A DNA stretch of 32,409 nt, taken from NCBI GenBank assembly GCA_964562575.1, contig CAZLTY010000018.1, forward strand, positions 1 through 32,409, written 5' to 3'. The notes beneath the pieces were generated by a model that was given only the letters and a program-made list of their open reading frames with translations, was not told the DNA's origin and did not search any database. Shown piece by piece: positions 17,732 to 26,283 of this stretch (positions are counted from its first letter, which is position 1; each line of letters opens with the position of its first letter). Position numbers and translations under genes: made by a program. Source of the stretch: SG8-4 sp964562575. GTDB taxonomy: Bacteria; Planctomycetota; Phycisphaerae; Sedimentisphaerales; Anaerobacaceae.

Positions 17732-20380
17732 ATGTGGGAATTCCGGTTACGTGAAATTGACGATCTGAAACGGTTGAGTGAGCAATTGAATGTTTCGGTC
17801 GAGGCGATAGAGGACGTTTCGATTCTTGCCAAGCCCGTGCGGGCCGGCGGACTTCTCATACCGAATTCGTTGGCGGTTCATCCGATGGAGGGCTGCGACG
17901 GCGATGCGCAGGGCAGACCCGGGAGACTCACGCTCAGACGATACGAAAGATTCGCCGCAGGCGGCGCGGGACTGATCTGGGGCGAGGCAACGGCGGTCGC
18001 GCCCGAAGCCAGGGCCAATCCCAGACAACTGTGGATTCATGAAGGAAGTAAAGACAGTTTTGCCGCGATGGTAAAGATGATGCGCCGGGCAGCGGCCAAG
18101 AGTATGGGGCCGGACCACAAGCCTGTGCTCGTGCTCCAGTTGACGCATTCGGGCAGGTACAGCAAACCCGAAGGCGCAGCGCATCCGATCATTCCTCAAC
18201 GCGATCCGTACCGCGATCCGCTGATCCCTCAGCAAGTACCCAACCCAGATGCCAAGAGCAAGATACCGGATGACTGGCCGCTCGTAACCGATGACTTTCT
18301 GGATGAACTCCAGAATGCTTATGTCGAAGCGGCGAGGATGGCATTTGACGTCGGATTTGACGCCGTCGATATAAAGTCATGTCACGGGTACCTGATCAAC
18401 GAACTTTTTGCATGCCATAACAGAGAAGGAAAGTACGGAGGCTCCTTCGAGAACCGAACGCGATTTGTGCTGGAGACAATCGACAAGATTCATGCCGAAC
18501 TCGGCGAAGATGCCGCGGTCACAGCCCGCCTTGGGGTTTACGACGCGATTCCCTACCCTTACGGCTGGGCGGTCGACAAAGACGATTACACAAAACCCGA
18601 CTTGACAGAGCCCAAAAAGCTGATCGGGCTTTTGCAGCAGCGTGGTGTCAAACTGATTAACATCACCATCGCAAATCCGTATTTCAATCCGCACGTCGGC
18701 AGACCTTTCAATGAGACAATTGTGGGTGGATACGAAGAGCCCGAACATCCGCTCACAGGCGTCAATCGGCTCGCCGGCCTGACGGCCGAAATTCAGAGGG
18801 AATTTCCTGATATCGCAATCGTAGGCACCGGCTATAGCTGGCTGCGAACCATGTTCGCCAACGTCGCGGCGGCAAACAAGGCAAACGGTCGGACCACTCT
18901 AATCGGCGCCGGACGCATGGCGTTTGCATACCCGGATTTCGCCAAAGACATTCTCACCACCGGACGAATGTCACCGGAGAAAGTCTGTGTGGCCTGCAGC
19001 GCCTGCACGCAGATAATGCGCGACGCCGGCACGGCCGGCTGCGTCGTGAGAGACAATAAAGTGTATGGCCCAATATTCGAACGGGGCCGCATGAGCGACA
19101 GGGACAACCTCGCCCGGCTCGGATCGGCGTGCCGCAAGTGCCAGGAGCCGACATGTCAGTTGGGGTGCCCCGCCGGCATCGATATACCGGGATTCATAGG
19201 CCTGTTCCTGGACGGCGAAGAAAGGGCCGCCTACGAAGTTCTGAGGAAAGCCAATATTTTCCCTGAAATCTGTGCCTGGTTGTGCCCGGTTGAGCAGCAA
19301 TGTGAAGGTCATTGTTTGCAGAGCTTCATTGGCGACGGTCCCCTGCCGATCGCCGAGATACAAATGTTCCTCGCGCGGCAGGCCAACCGAAACGGCTGGT
19401 CAAAGCTGAAATTGCCGGCCGAAGCGACGGGAAAGAACATAGCCGTAATCGGCGCCGGGCCTGCGGGTCTGTCCTGCATGGCGAAACTACTCGAAGCAGG
19501 ACATAAAGTGACGCTGTTCGACTCAGGCACCGAATTCGGCGGAATGATCTCATCGGTCATACCGCAGGACAGGCAGAGCGATTCTCTTAAGAACGAAATC
19601 TCAGCGGTCTTCGCCGACGTACCCAAGGATCGAATGAACTTACGCCTGGGCAAGAAATTGAACGCCGATCTCAATCTGGACACCATCGTCAAAGAGGAAT
19701 TCGACGCGACATTTATCGGCATGGGTCTGTCCGAATCGGTCAGCGTCGGAGACGAACAGATAGACGGCTTGTGGAACGCGATGGAGTTTCTTTCGAGAGC
19801 CAAGAAGCCGGGCAGTCTCGATCTTGAAGGTCGATTCGTCGCCGTGATAGGCGGTGGCAATACCGCAATGGATGCGGCGGTCACTGCCAAGCAGCTCGGC
19901 GCAAAGGACGTTTTTGTGATCTATCGTCGCTCTTTCAAGGAGATGCCCGCCTGGAGTGGCGAGCGCGACAGGGCCGTGAACCAGGGAGTGCATTTTCTGA
20001 TTTTGACACAACCGACCGGGTATACCTCCCTCGCCGGAAAACTGACGGGGATCAAACTCTGTGTAACCAGACTCGGTGAGCCGGACGAGAGCGGGCGGCG
20101 CAGACCCGAACTGGTCAAATCCAGCGCTTACGAGCTTGATATGGACGTAGTCGTAGAGGCGATTGGCCAGGGTCCGCCGGAAGATATCGGAGAAATCCTG
20201 CCGGGCATCGAGCTGAAGGGCGGCCTGATCCGGACAGAAGAAGGGACGCTGGCGACATCCAGGCCGGGGGTATTCGCCGGTGGTGATCTTGTCAGAGGCG
20301 CATCGACAGTGGTCTCAGCCGTTGCCGACGGAATGGCGGCTGCGAACGAAATAGACGAATTTCTCAGACAACAGGTTTAA
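17732..20380 (+). CDS. Fused ene-reductase / FAD-NAD(P)H flavoprotein with multiple Fe-S motifs
   Basis: About 882 residues; positions below count from the GTG at 17720 (subtract four for the ATG I prefer). Residues 35-420 form an FMN-binding TIM barrel of the old yellow enzyme/2,4-dienoyl-CoA reductase family (SCHGYLINELF, GGSFENRTRF). Cys423, 426, 429 and 441 (C-x2-C-x2-C-x11-C) fit the 4Fe-4S site of this family, with spacing nearer trimethylamine dehydrogenase. Next is a GltD/DPYD-type Fe-S domain (Cys471, 474, 479, 483 and 518, 522, 528, 532), then FAD (GAGPAG, 578-583) and NAD(P)H (GGGNTA, 711-716) Rossmann folds. Electrons would run from NAD(P)H through FAD and Fe-S to FMN and reduce a C=C bond or similar. 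The substrate is unknown; context suggests an unsaturated sugar acid. GAGGTG sits nine bases before ATG 17732. An SDR gene follows after 15 bases. Confidence 0.8.
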   Translation: MWEFRLREIDDLKRLSEQLNVSVEAIEDVSILAKPVRAGGLLIPNSLAVHPMEGCDGDAQGRPGRLTLRRYERFAAGGAGLIWGEATAVAPEARANPRQLWIHEGSKDSFAAMVKMMRRAAAKSMGPDHKPVLVLQLTHSGRYSKPEGAAHPIIPQRDPYRDPLIPQQVPNPDAKSKIPDDWPLVTDDFLDELQNAYVEAARMAFDVGFDAVDIKSCHGYLINELFACHNREGKYGGSFENRTRFVLETIDKIHAELGEDAAVTARLGVYDAIPYPYGWAVDKDDYTKPDLTEPKKLIGLLQQRGVKLINITIANPYFNPHVGRPFNETIVGGYEEPEHPLTGVNRLAGLTAEIQREFPDIAIVGTGYSWLRTMFANVAAANKANGRTTLIGAGRMAFAYPDFAKDILTTGRMSPEKVCVACSACTQIMRDAGTAGCVVRDNKVYGPIFERGRMSDRDNLARLGSACRKCQEPTCQLGCPAGIDIPGFIGLFLDGEERAAYEVLRKANIFPEICAWLCPVEQQCEGHCLQSFIGDGPLPIAEIQMFLARQANRNGWSKLKLPAEATGKNIAVIGAGPAGLSCMAKLLEAGHKVTLFDSGTEFGGMISSVIPQDRQSDSLKNEISAVFADVPKDRMNLRLGKKLNADLNLDTIVKEEFDATFIGMGLSESVSVGDEQIDGLWNAMEFLSRAKKPGSLDLEGRFVAVIGGGNTAMDAAVTAKQLGAKDVFVIYRRSFKEMPAWSGERDRAVNQGVHFLILTQPTGYTSLAGKLTGIKLCVTRLGEPDESGRRRPELVKSSAYELDMDVVVEAIGQGPPEDIGEILPGIELKGGLIRTEEGTLATSRPGVFAGGDLVRGASTVVSAVADGMAAANEIDEFLRQQV

Positions 20381-20395
20381 GAGAGGATTGTACAA

Positions 20396-21193
20396 ATGGC
20401 AGACAGACCTGCAGCAATTGTCACAGGAGCAAGTCGCGGCATCGGAAAAGGGATCGCCGTGGAATTGGCCTCCCTCGGTTATGATCTGGTGATCAATTTC
20501 TTTGACTTCACAACTGAAGGCGAGCCGGACCAATCGCGTGCGGCCCAGACGCAAGACCAGATTAGGGCACTCGGCGCCGAATGTGAGATTCTTCGCGGTG
20601 ATGTCAGCAGCGCCGCCGACCGTGACAGTCTGGTGGCTCTTGCTAAGTCGAAATTCGGCAGATGCGATATGTTGGTGAACAATGCAGGCGTCGCGCCTTC
20701 AAAACGGTTGGATCTGCTCGAAGCGACTGAGGAGAGCTTCGACAGGGTGATGGGAATAAACCTAAAAGGGCCCTACTTCCTGACGCAGCAGGTGGCAAAC
20801 TGGATGGTTCAGCAGAGGCAGGCACATCCCGAGCGCGACTATCGGATCGTAAGCACAGGGTCGATCTCGTCGTACACGAGCTCGCCGGCACGGGGGGAAT
20901 ATTGCCTGAGCAAAGCCGGGATAGCGATGATGACCAAGCTCTATGCCGATAGACTGGCCGAATACGGCATCGGCGTGTTCGAGATCAGCCCCGGCATCAT
21001 TGCGACCGACATGACCAGTGTGGTCAAAGACAAATACGACAAGCTGATCGCAGAGGGCCTGACGCCGATCAAACGATGGGGCAAGCCTGAGGATATCGCA
21101 AAGGCGGTTGGCGCCATCGCAGAAGGCAGGCTCGATTTCTCGACGGGCCAGGTGATTAACGTCGATGGTGGCTTTCATTTGAGAAGACTGTAG
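20396..21193 (+). CDS. SDR-family dehydrogenase (KduD/FabG-like)
   Basis: A 265-residue classical short-chain dehydrogenase. The cofactor motif is TGASRGIG (10-17), NNAG is at 95-98, and the catalytic Ser156-Tyr169-Lys173 set lies within STGSISS and YCLSK. It reduces or oxidises a ketone or alcohol with NAD(P)H. Automated annotation would call it 3-ketoacyl-ACP reductase. With a KDPG-type aldolase immediately downstream and a KDG-type kinase in the locus, a sugar-acid role is more likely, such as reducing a 4-deoxy-hexulosonate to KDG as KduD or DehR do. A ribosome binding site GAGAGGA precedes the ATG by eight bases. The next start codon is nine bases after its stop. Confidence 0.85.
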   Translation: MADRPAAIVTGASRGIGKGIAVELASLGYDLVINFFDFTTEGEPDQSRAAQTQDQIRALGAECEILRGDVSSAADRDSLVALAKSKFGRCDMLVNNAGVAPSKRLDLLEATEESFDRVMGINLKGPYFLTQQVANWMVQQRQAHPERDYRIVSTGSISSYTSSPARGEYCLSKAGIAMMTKLYADRLAEYGIGVFEISPGIIATDMTSVVKDKYDKLIAEGLTPIKRWGKPEDIAKAVGAIAEGRLDFSTGQVINVDGGFHLRRL

Positions 21194-21202
21194 GGAGTGA
21201 CA

Positions 21203-22003
21203 ATGGATATCACAAGTGCAATTACGACACTGTTAAGAGACGGCTTCATTCTCGTTTTTAACCAGGACAAGCTCGACATCGTCAAGACCGCCGAGGCCCT
21301 CATCAAGGCGGGCGTCAACAACATGGAAGTGACCTGCCGGATAAGCAGGCCGCTTGAGAAGCTTTCGCGGTTGCGCAAGGAGCTTGGCGATTTCGTGACA
21401 GGCGCCGCGAGTCTGATCGATTGGCCCGGAATGCTGGACGTCTACAACAGGGCCAATCCCGAAGATCCGCTGCCCTCTCTCGCTCAGGTTGTCGAGGCCG
21501 GCGCGTGCTATCTCGTCTCAGCGGTCAATTTCAGCAACGCCGGCTACGAGAAGTTTGCCGGGGAGATTGCGATGATACCGGGATGCGGAAGCGCCACCGA
21601 AATCGTGAGTCAATTTTCCAAGGGAGCGAATCTCTGCAAGGTTTTCCCCGCCAAGCAGCTTGGCGGCCCGGCGTTTGTCAAGGCAATCGACCCGGCGATT
21701 CACAAGACCATCAGTCTTGTCCCCACGGGCGGAACGAATGCAGGCAACATTGGCGACTATATTGACGCCGGAGTCCTTGTCCTGGGCGGCTCGTTCAGCA
21801 TGATTGACAAAGCCTCAATGAAGAGAATCATCGACGAGCAAGACTATCGTTTGCTGGCAGAGGAACTGACGAAGGTCAAGGAACTGATAGATAAGCTGCG
21901 AGCGGACAAGTATCCCGACGTCGATTTTGCATCAGCTTCGCTCGAACAGATAAGTCAGGCTACAGGTAGGAATTTCAACCCGTATTTCCCAAATATTGGG
22001 TGA
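21203..22003 (+). CDS. KDPG/KHG aldolase-family protein
   Basis: About 266 residues, class I aldolase of the Eda family, which splits 2-keto-3-deoxy-6-phosphogluconate into pyruvate and glyceraldehyde-3-phosphate. Key residues are visible: Glu42 in MEVTCR (general acid-base), the Schiff-base Lys146 in CKVFPA, and the phosphate-binding PTGGTNAGNIGDY and LGGSF loops. It is about 50 residues longer than E. coli Eda, mainly through an insertion after the second strand (SLIDWPGMLDVYNRAN region) and a C-terminal helix. ATG 21203 has GGGAG just upstream; GTG 21197 is inside that site. It closes the three-gene flavoprotein-SDR-aldolase operon. Confidence 0.85.
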   Translation: MDITSAITTLLRDGFILVFNQDKLDIVKTAEALIKAGVNNMEVTCRISRPLEKLSRLRKELGDFVTGAASLIDWPGMLDVYNRANPEDPLPSLAQVVEAGACYLVSAVNFSNAGYEKFAGEIAMIPGCGSATEIVSQFSKGANLCKVFPAKQLGGPAFVKAIDPAIHKTISLVPTGGTNAGNIGDYIDAGVLVLGGSFSMIDKASMKRIIDEQDYRLLAEELTKVKELIDKLRADKYPDVDFASASLEQISQATGRNFNPYFPNIG

Positions 22004-22209
22004 CAAATGCAGTGGGATTTGGAAGCATGGAGCCTATGGAGACCACTCAAGCCAGCCTTGCAGCATTCCTCGGACAGTCGATCTACAGCAGATTGCCGGT
22101 TACGACGACACCAATCATGCAGAGTGTCTATGTGTTGATCCTGCGGCGAGAAATGAAATTGGGTGTCCGTTCAAAACAACAACAGTGCTGGCCTATAGCC
22201 AGGCAAAAC

Positions 22210-22215
22210 TATAAT
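22210..22215 (+). promoter_or_regulatory. Possible -10 element for the secreted protein gene
   Basis: A perfect TATAAT hexamer lies 29 bases before the ATG at 22245. The sequence 16-18 bases upstream has no good -35 match, so an activator would be needed if it is used. The CTGGC/GCCAG inverted repeat (22188-22202) sits in the -35 zone. Confidence 0.3.
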
Positions 22216-22244
22216 TGCGGTCTATTTTTCTGAGGAGGTGTACT

Positions 22245-25200
22245 ATGTATAAGAAATCGTGGTGGTTAGTTTTTGTTGTTGTGGTGTCGGGCCTGGTTGG
22301 TAACGCCTCGGCGGCGGATATTAGCTGGGATGGTGGCGGAACAGATAGCCTATGGAGTACGGCGGCAAACTGGGCCGGCGATGCAATTCCCGGCGCAGGC
22401 GACGACGCGATCATCGAGATGGATCCTAGTGCGACTATTGATGATTCAGTAACGACGGATGCCGATAACGTCAGGATAGCGGATGCTGCCGGTTCCACCG
22501 GGAGAGTTGTTATGACCGGCGGAACTCTAACTGTTCATCAAACAGGAGGTGGTGGTCCTGGTTTGTGGATTGCCAACCGAGGGACCGGGTATTTCGATAT
22601 GAGTGGAGGTACGATCACCGCCGAGCATGTGTACCTCCCCCGAAACAATCCTGGAATAGGTTACATGACGATGACCGGCGGGACTGTAACGACAGGGCAG
22701 TCTTTCACATTGGGGCTTCATAATGGTGAGTACGGCGAACTCAATATAAGTGGCGGCACAATAAACGTCGGCACGATGTTTAGATGTCCGGACAATGGGC
22801 AGGCTGTGCTGAATATGACCGGAGGCACGATTAACATCAGCGGCACGTTCTTTATCGTAAGGAGGGGCAGCAGTGGTGGCAGTACTTCCGGCCATGTCCA
22901 ACTGGATGGCGGAACCATCACCGCCGATGATTTCGAGATGGACGCTCAAAACATCGGCAGACCGGCCACCATGGATATTACCGGCGGCACGTTGGTGATA
23001 AATGGCGATAAAGTCGATAGAATCAAGAATTACATCGCCAATGGCTGGATTACCGCCTTTGGCAGCAGCGGGGACGGAGTAAACGTAGGACTCTCCGGTT
23101 CCAACACGGTAGTAAGTGCGGGACTTTCGTGGAATCCCAGCCCGAAGGATGGTGCGACAGACGTTTCAGTGGATGCGACCCTTAGCTGGTCGCCGGGACT
23201 CCATGCCGTCAGGCACAATGTGTACTTCGGTACCAGCTTCGATGACGTGAATAATGCGACTGCGACAATCGATCCTGCGGGTGTCTATAAAGGTTCGCAA
23301 AGTACCAACACCTATCAGACCGCTCATTTAGAAATGGATCAAACCTACTACTGGCGCGTAGATGATATCGGTGCCGACAATACGATATCCAAAGGCAGTG
23401 TATGGCAATTTACGACAGAGCCCTTCGCTTATCCTGTCGCCGGTGCGAGTGTCATCGCCACTGCTTCCAGCTCGAATAGTGCAGATGAAGGTCCTGAGAA
23501 TACCGTGAATGTTTCAGGTTTGTCTGACGGCAAGCACTCATCCACGCTTGAACATATGTGGCTCAGCGCCCCTGGCAAACCGGGATCGGCCTGGATCCAA
23601 TATGAGTTCGATAGACCCTATAACCTGTATCAGATGCAGGTATGGAACTATAACGGAAGTACAATTCTTGTCAATTACGGCCTGAAGGAAGTCACTATAG
23701 AATACTCAACCGATGCGGCCAACTGGACACAATTGGGCGGTGTCACCGAGTTGGCTCAGGCTGACGGGTCGGAGGTTTATGCCCACAACACAACCGTTGA
23801 TTTTGATGGTGCCCAGGCGAAATACGTCAAGATTACCACCAACAGCAATTGGGGTGGCGGTATCTTTGACCGATACGGTCTGAGCGAGGTGCGTTTTCTT
23901 TATATACCTCTGCGTGCAAGAGAACCACAGCCGAACTCCGGTGCGACAAACGTGGATCCGGATGTAACCCTCAGTTGGAGAGCCGGAAGAAAAGCGGCCG
24001 AGCACCATGTCTACATCAGCACCGATGAGCAGGAAGTTGTAAATGATATTGCCCCCGTCAATGTTGTTATCGAGGCCAGAGACTTCAGATCGCTCGATCT
24101 GGACCAGACATATTACTGGAAGGTAAGCGAGGTTAATATGGCTGAGACTCCTTCGATGTTCGAAGGCGATATCTGGAACTTTGCGACACGTGATTTCCTG
24201 GCAGTGGATGATTTCGAGTCCTACAATGATATCCCTGTCGAAGAGGGAGGTAATCCGGTATATCTGACCTGGGTGGACGGAATTGATAGTCCGAACGTAA
24301 ACGGTTCGACAATTGGTTATTTCATCCCGTTTGAGCCAACGATGGAGAACCGAATAATCCACAGCGGCGGTCTGTCGGTACCATTCTTGTACGATAACAA
24401 CATGAAGATCTCGGAGGCCGTGCGGACATTTGACCCACCTCAGGATTGGACAAAGAACGGTATCAAAGTACTGTCACTTTACTTTCACGGCGATCCGCAA
24501 AACAGTGTTGAGCAGATGTACGCAAAGGTCAACGGTTCCAGAGTAGTATATGACGGCGATCCGGCCGACATAAAACCGACCGACATAGAGTTCATGGAGC
24601 GGGGAATGTGGAAGCTGTGGAACATCGACCTTGCTGTGTTGGGTGTGGATTTGCAGAATATCACGCAGCTTGCTATCGGTTTTGGAGACGAGAATAATCT
24701 GAAGGCCGGTGGTTCAGGAGTAGCGTTCTTTGACGATATCCGGCTGTATTCATCGGCTCCTGAGCCTCCTGAGGAAATATGGTTGGAAGCGGAAGCTGCC
24801 ACCATGGGAGCGAACTGGAAGATTTATGATGATCCGACCTCATCGGGCGGACGTCACATCGGCTCGGATGATGGAGACGGCGATGACAATAGCACACCAC
24901 CGGGAGTGGAATGGGTCGCTTCTTATGATTTTGAAGTAGCCGGCGGTACCTATAAGATGCTGTTTAGAGCACAAAAAGCCAACAGCGACTCATTCTGGGT
25001 TCGCATACCGACTGCTACGAGCCAGAACCTTGAAGATCAGGATCTGCCCGGCACCGGCTGGGTAAGATTCGATGCAATTGATGTCCCAAGAGGCGAATGG
25101 GGCTGGGACGAGGCTTACAGTGAGTTGAGTCACAGCATGCAGGTTTTCGAGGTTATGAATTATGCGCTGCCGGCTGGAACGCACCGGCTGGAGATTGCCA

Positions 25201-25256
25201 AGCGTGAAGATGGTGTGTTCCTTGACGCTATCTTGATTAGTAATGACGTTGAGTGA
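22245..25256 (+). CDS. Large secreted multidomain carbohydrate-binding protein
   Basis: 1003 residues, exported (signal peptide about 1-23, cleavage after NASA). From the N-terminus: a domain opening with ISWDGGGTDSLWSTAANW and a beta-helix of repeated TGGT/SGGT units (about 25-265); an Fn3-like domain (about 293-390); an F5/8-type discoidin (CBM32-like) domain (about 398-552); a second Fn3-like domain (about 555-645); a jelly-roll-like region starting AVDDFESYND (about 648-840); and a C-terminal CBM6/35-like domain starting WLEAEAATMG (about 843-1003). I see no catalytic motif and no PEP-CTERM or dockerin tail. It probably binds polysaccharide at the cell surface or outside. Its ribosome binding site GAGGAGGTG (22232-22240) is strong. 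Base composition looks more AT-rich than its neighbours, which may mean a separate origin. Confidence 0.7.
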   Translation: MYKKSWWLVFVVVVSGLVGNASAADISWDGGGTDSLWSTAANWAGDAIPGAGDDAIIEMDPSATIDDSVTTDADNVRIADAAGSTGRVVMTGGTLTVHQTGGGGPGLWIANRGTGYFDMSGGTITAEHVYLPRNNPGIGYMTMTGGTVTTGQSFTLGLHNGEYGELNISGGTINVGTMFRCPDNGQAVLNMTGGTINISGTFFIVRRGSSGGSTSGHVQLDGGTITADDFEMDAQNIGRPATMDITGGTLVINGDKVDRIKNYIANGWITAFGSSGDGVNVGLSGSNTVVSAGLSWNPSPKDGATDVSVDATLSWSPGLHAVRHNVYFGTSFDDVNNATATIDPAGVYKGSQSTNTYQTAHLEMDQTYYWRVDDIGADNTISKGSVWQFTTEPFAYPVAGASVIATASSSNSADEGPENTVNVSGLSDGKHSSTLEHMWLSAPGKPGSAWIQYEFDRPYNLYQMQVWNYNGSTILVNYGLKEVTIEYSTDAANWTQLGGVTELAQADGSEVYAHNTTVDFDGAQAKYVKITTNSNWGGGIFDRYGLSEVRFLYIPLRAREPQPNSGATNVDPDVTLSWRAGRKAAEHHVYISTDEQEVVNDIAPVNVVIEARDFRSLDLDQTYYWKVSEVNMAETPSMFEGDIWNFATRDFLAVDDFESYNDIPVEEGGNPVYLTWVDGIDSPNVNGSTIGYFIPFEPTMENRIIHSGGLSVPFLYDNNMKISEAVRTFDPPQDWTKNGIKVLSLYFHGDPQNSVEQMYAKVNGSRVVYDGDPADIKPTDIEFMERGMWKLWNIDLAVLGVDLQNITQLAIGFGDENNLKAGGSGVAFFDDIRLYSSAPEPPEEIWLEAEAATMGANWKIYDDPTSSGGRHIGSDDGDGDDNSTPPGVEWVASYDFEVAGGTYKMLFRAQKANSDSFWVRIPTATSQNLEDQDLPGTGWVRFDAIDVPRGEWGWDEAYSELSHSMQVFEVMNYALPAGTHRLEIAKREDGVFLDAILISNDVE

Positions 25257-25335
25257 ACTCCGTTGGCTGATGTGCCTGCTGTGGAGCCTGCCGAATTGGG
25301 CGCCAATGTGCAGAAAATGACTCATGATATCCTCA

Positions 25336-25375
25336 GTGTTCCTGTTTCGGTGAAAATTCGCCGAAACAGGAACAC
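25336..25375. promoter_or_regulatory. Strong 15-bp hairpin just before the pseudopilin ribosome binding site
   Basis: GTGTTCCTGTTTCGG (25336-25350) pairs perfectly with CCGAAACAGGAACAC (25361-25375) around ten bases, part of which can also pair. The Shine-Dalgarno AGGAG (25376-25380) follows immediately. There is no T-run. It could terminate or protect the upstream mRNA, or control translation of the downstream gene. Confidence 0.6.
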
Positions 25376-25387
25376 AGGAGTAATAAT

Positions 25388-26164
25388 ATGCACAAATCAA
25401 GAGGTTTCACACTAATAGAACTACTATTGGTGATTTCTATCATAGCATTATTGATGGCGCTATTGATGCCGGCACTACAGCGGGTGAGGAAACAGGCACA
25501 GGCAGTTGCCTGTCAGTCAAACCTGAAACAATGGGGTCTTTACTTTTCGATGTACACGCAAGATAACGATGGTAATTTCCAGCGAGGCTGGTGGCCGGGA
25601 CAGGATTATCGAGGCACTTGGGTGGCGATATTGCGGCCGTACTACAAGGACAGTAACCTACTCTTATGCCCGGTCGCCACCAAACCTCGGACCGAAGAAG
25701 GCCAGTATCCGTTCGCAGCCTGGGGCGTCTATGGGAGTGAGCGTCCGTCTTTTGAAGGTCTTTCCGGCAGCTACGGAATAAATGCATGGGTCCGTAATCC
25801 ACCGATAGAACAGAAAGCGATGCCGAGTCGTTCAGATCGGCCGACTATTAACAACTGGAGGAGTCCTAATGTTAGAGGTGCAAGTAGGGTGCCTCTTCTT
25901 TTGGGTGGACAGTATTATGCCGGCTATCCACTGATGTCCAATGAACCTCCGGTTTATGATGGTCAGCCATACCTCGGTATCTCAGACTATATGACGGCTT
26001 ACTGCCTCAACCGGCATAGCGGATATGTAAACGGCACCTTTTTGGATTGGTCTGCCAGAAAGATCGGACTCAAGGAGTTGTGGAGCTTGAAGTGGCATCG
26101 AAATTATGACACAAGTGCCCCATTGCCGGTCTGGCCGAAATGGATGAAAAGGTTCAGAGACTAG
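25388..26164 (+). CDS. Pseudopilin-like protein with type IV prepilin leader (H-x9-DW variant)
   Basis: 258 residues. MHKSRG is followed by FTLIELLLVISIIALLMALL, a type III signal. The mature domain shares the ACQSNLKQWGLY and YTQDNDG blocks of the planctomycete pseudopilin-like families. The C-terminal motif is His-x9-Asp-Trp (RHSGYVNGTFLDW) where many relatives have Asp-Gly, then a conserved-looking LKELWSLKWHR tail. It is predicted to be an inner membrane protein with a periplasmic domain, possibly part of a type II-like export or surface system. Being placed between two secreted carbohydrate-active proteins suggests a linked role, but function is unknown. ATG 25388 has AGGAG seven bases upstream. 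Confidence 0.8.
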   Translation: MHKSRGFTLIELLLVISIIALLMALLMPALQRVRKQAQAVACQSNLKQWGLYFSMYTQDNDGNFQRGWWPGQDYRGTWVAILRPYYKDSNLLLCPVATKPRTEEGQYPFAAWGVYGSERPSFEGLSGSYGINAWVRNPPIEQKAMPSRSDRPTINNWRSPNVRGASRVPLLLGGQYYAGYPLMSNEPPVYDGQPYLGISDYMTAYCLNRHSGYVNGTFLDWSARKIGLKELWSLKWHRNYDTSAPLPVWPKWMKRFRD

Positions 26165-26210
26165 TGAGAAAACCGACCTTATGCACAAGATTGACAACAA
26201 AGTGGACACG

Positions 26211-26250
26211 GTTGTTCGGATGGACAAGCTGATCTTGACCGTTCGACAAC
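26211..26250. other. Imperfect hairpin before the beta-propeller gene
   Basis: Bases 26211-26228 pair with 26234-26250 at about 14 of 17 positions around a CTGAT loop (CAAG/CTTG closes it). A short TTTT run follows at 26254-26257, so it could be a weak terminator for the pseudopilin gene. Confidence 0.35.
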
Positions 26251-26283
26251 AAGTTTTCATGGAGAATTGAGGACTCTTTAATT

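Noticed and set aside
22004..22244. Small ORFs (about 72-77 residues) between the aldolase and the secreted protein
   Set aside because: No ribosome binding site, no family resemblance, and two overlapping frames are equally open.
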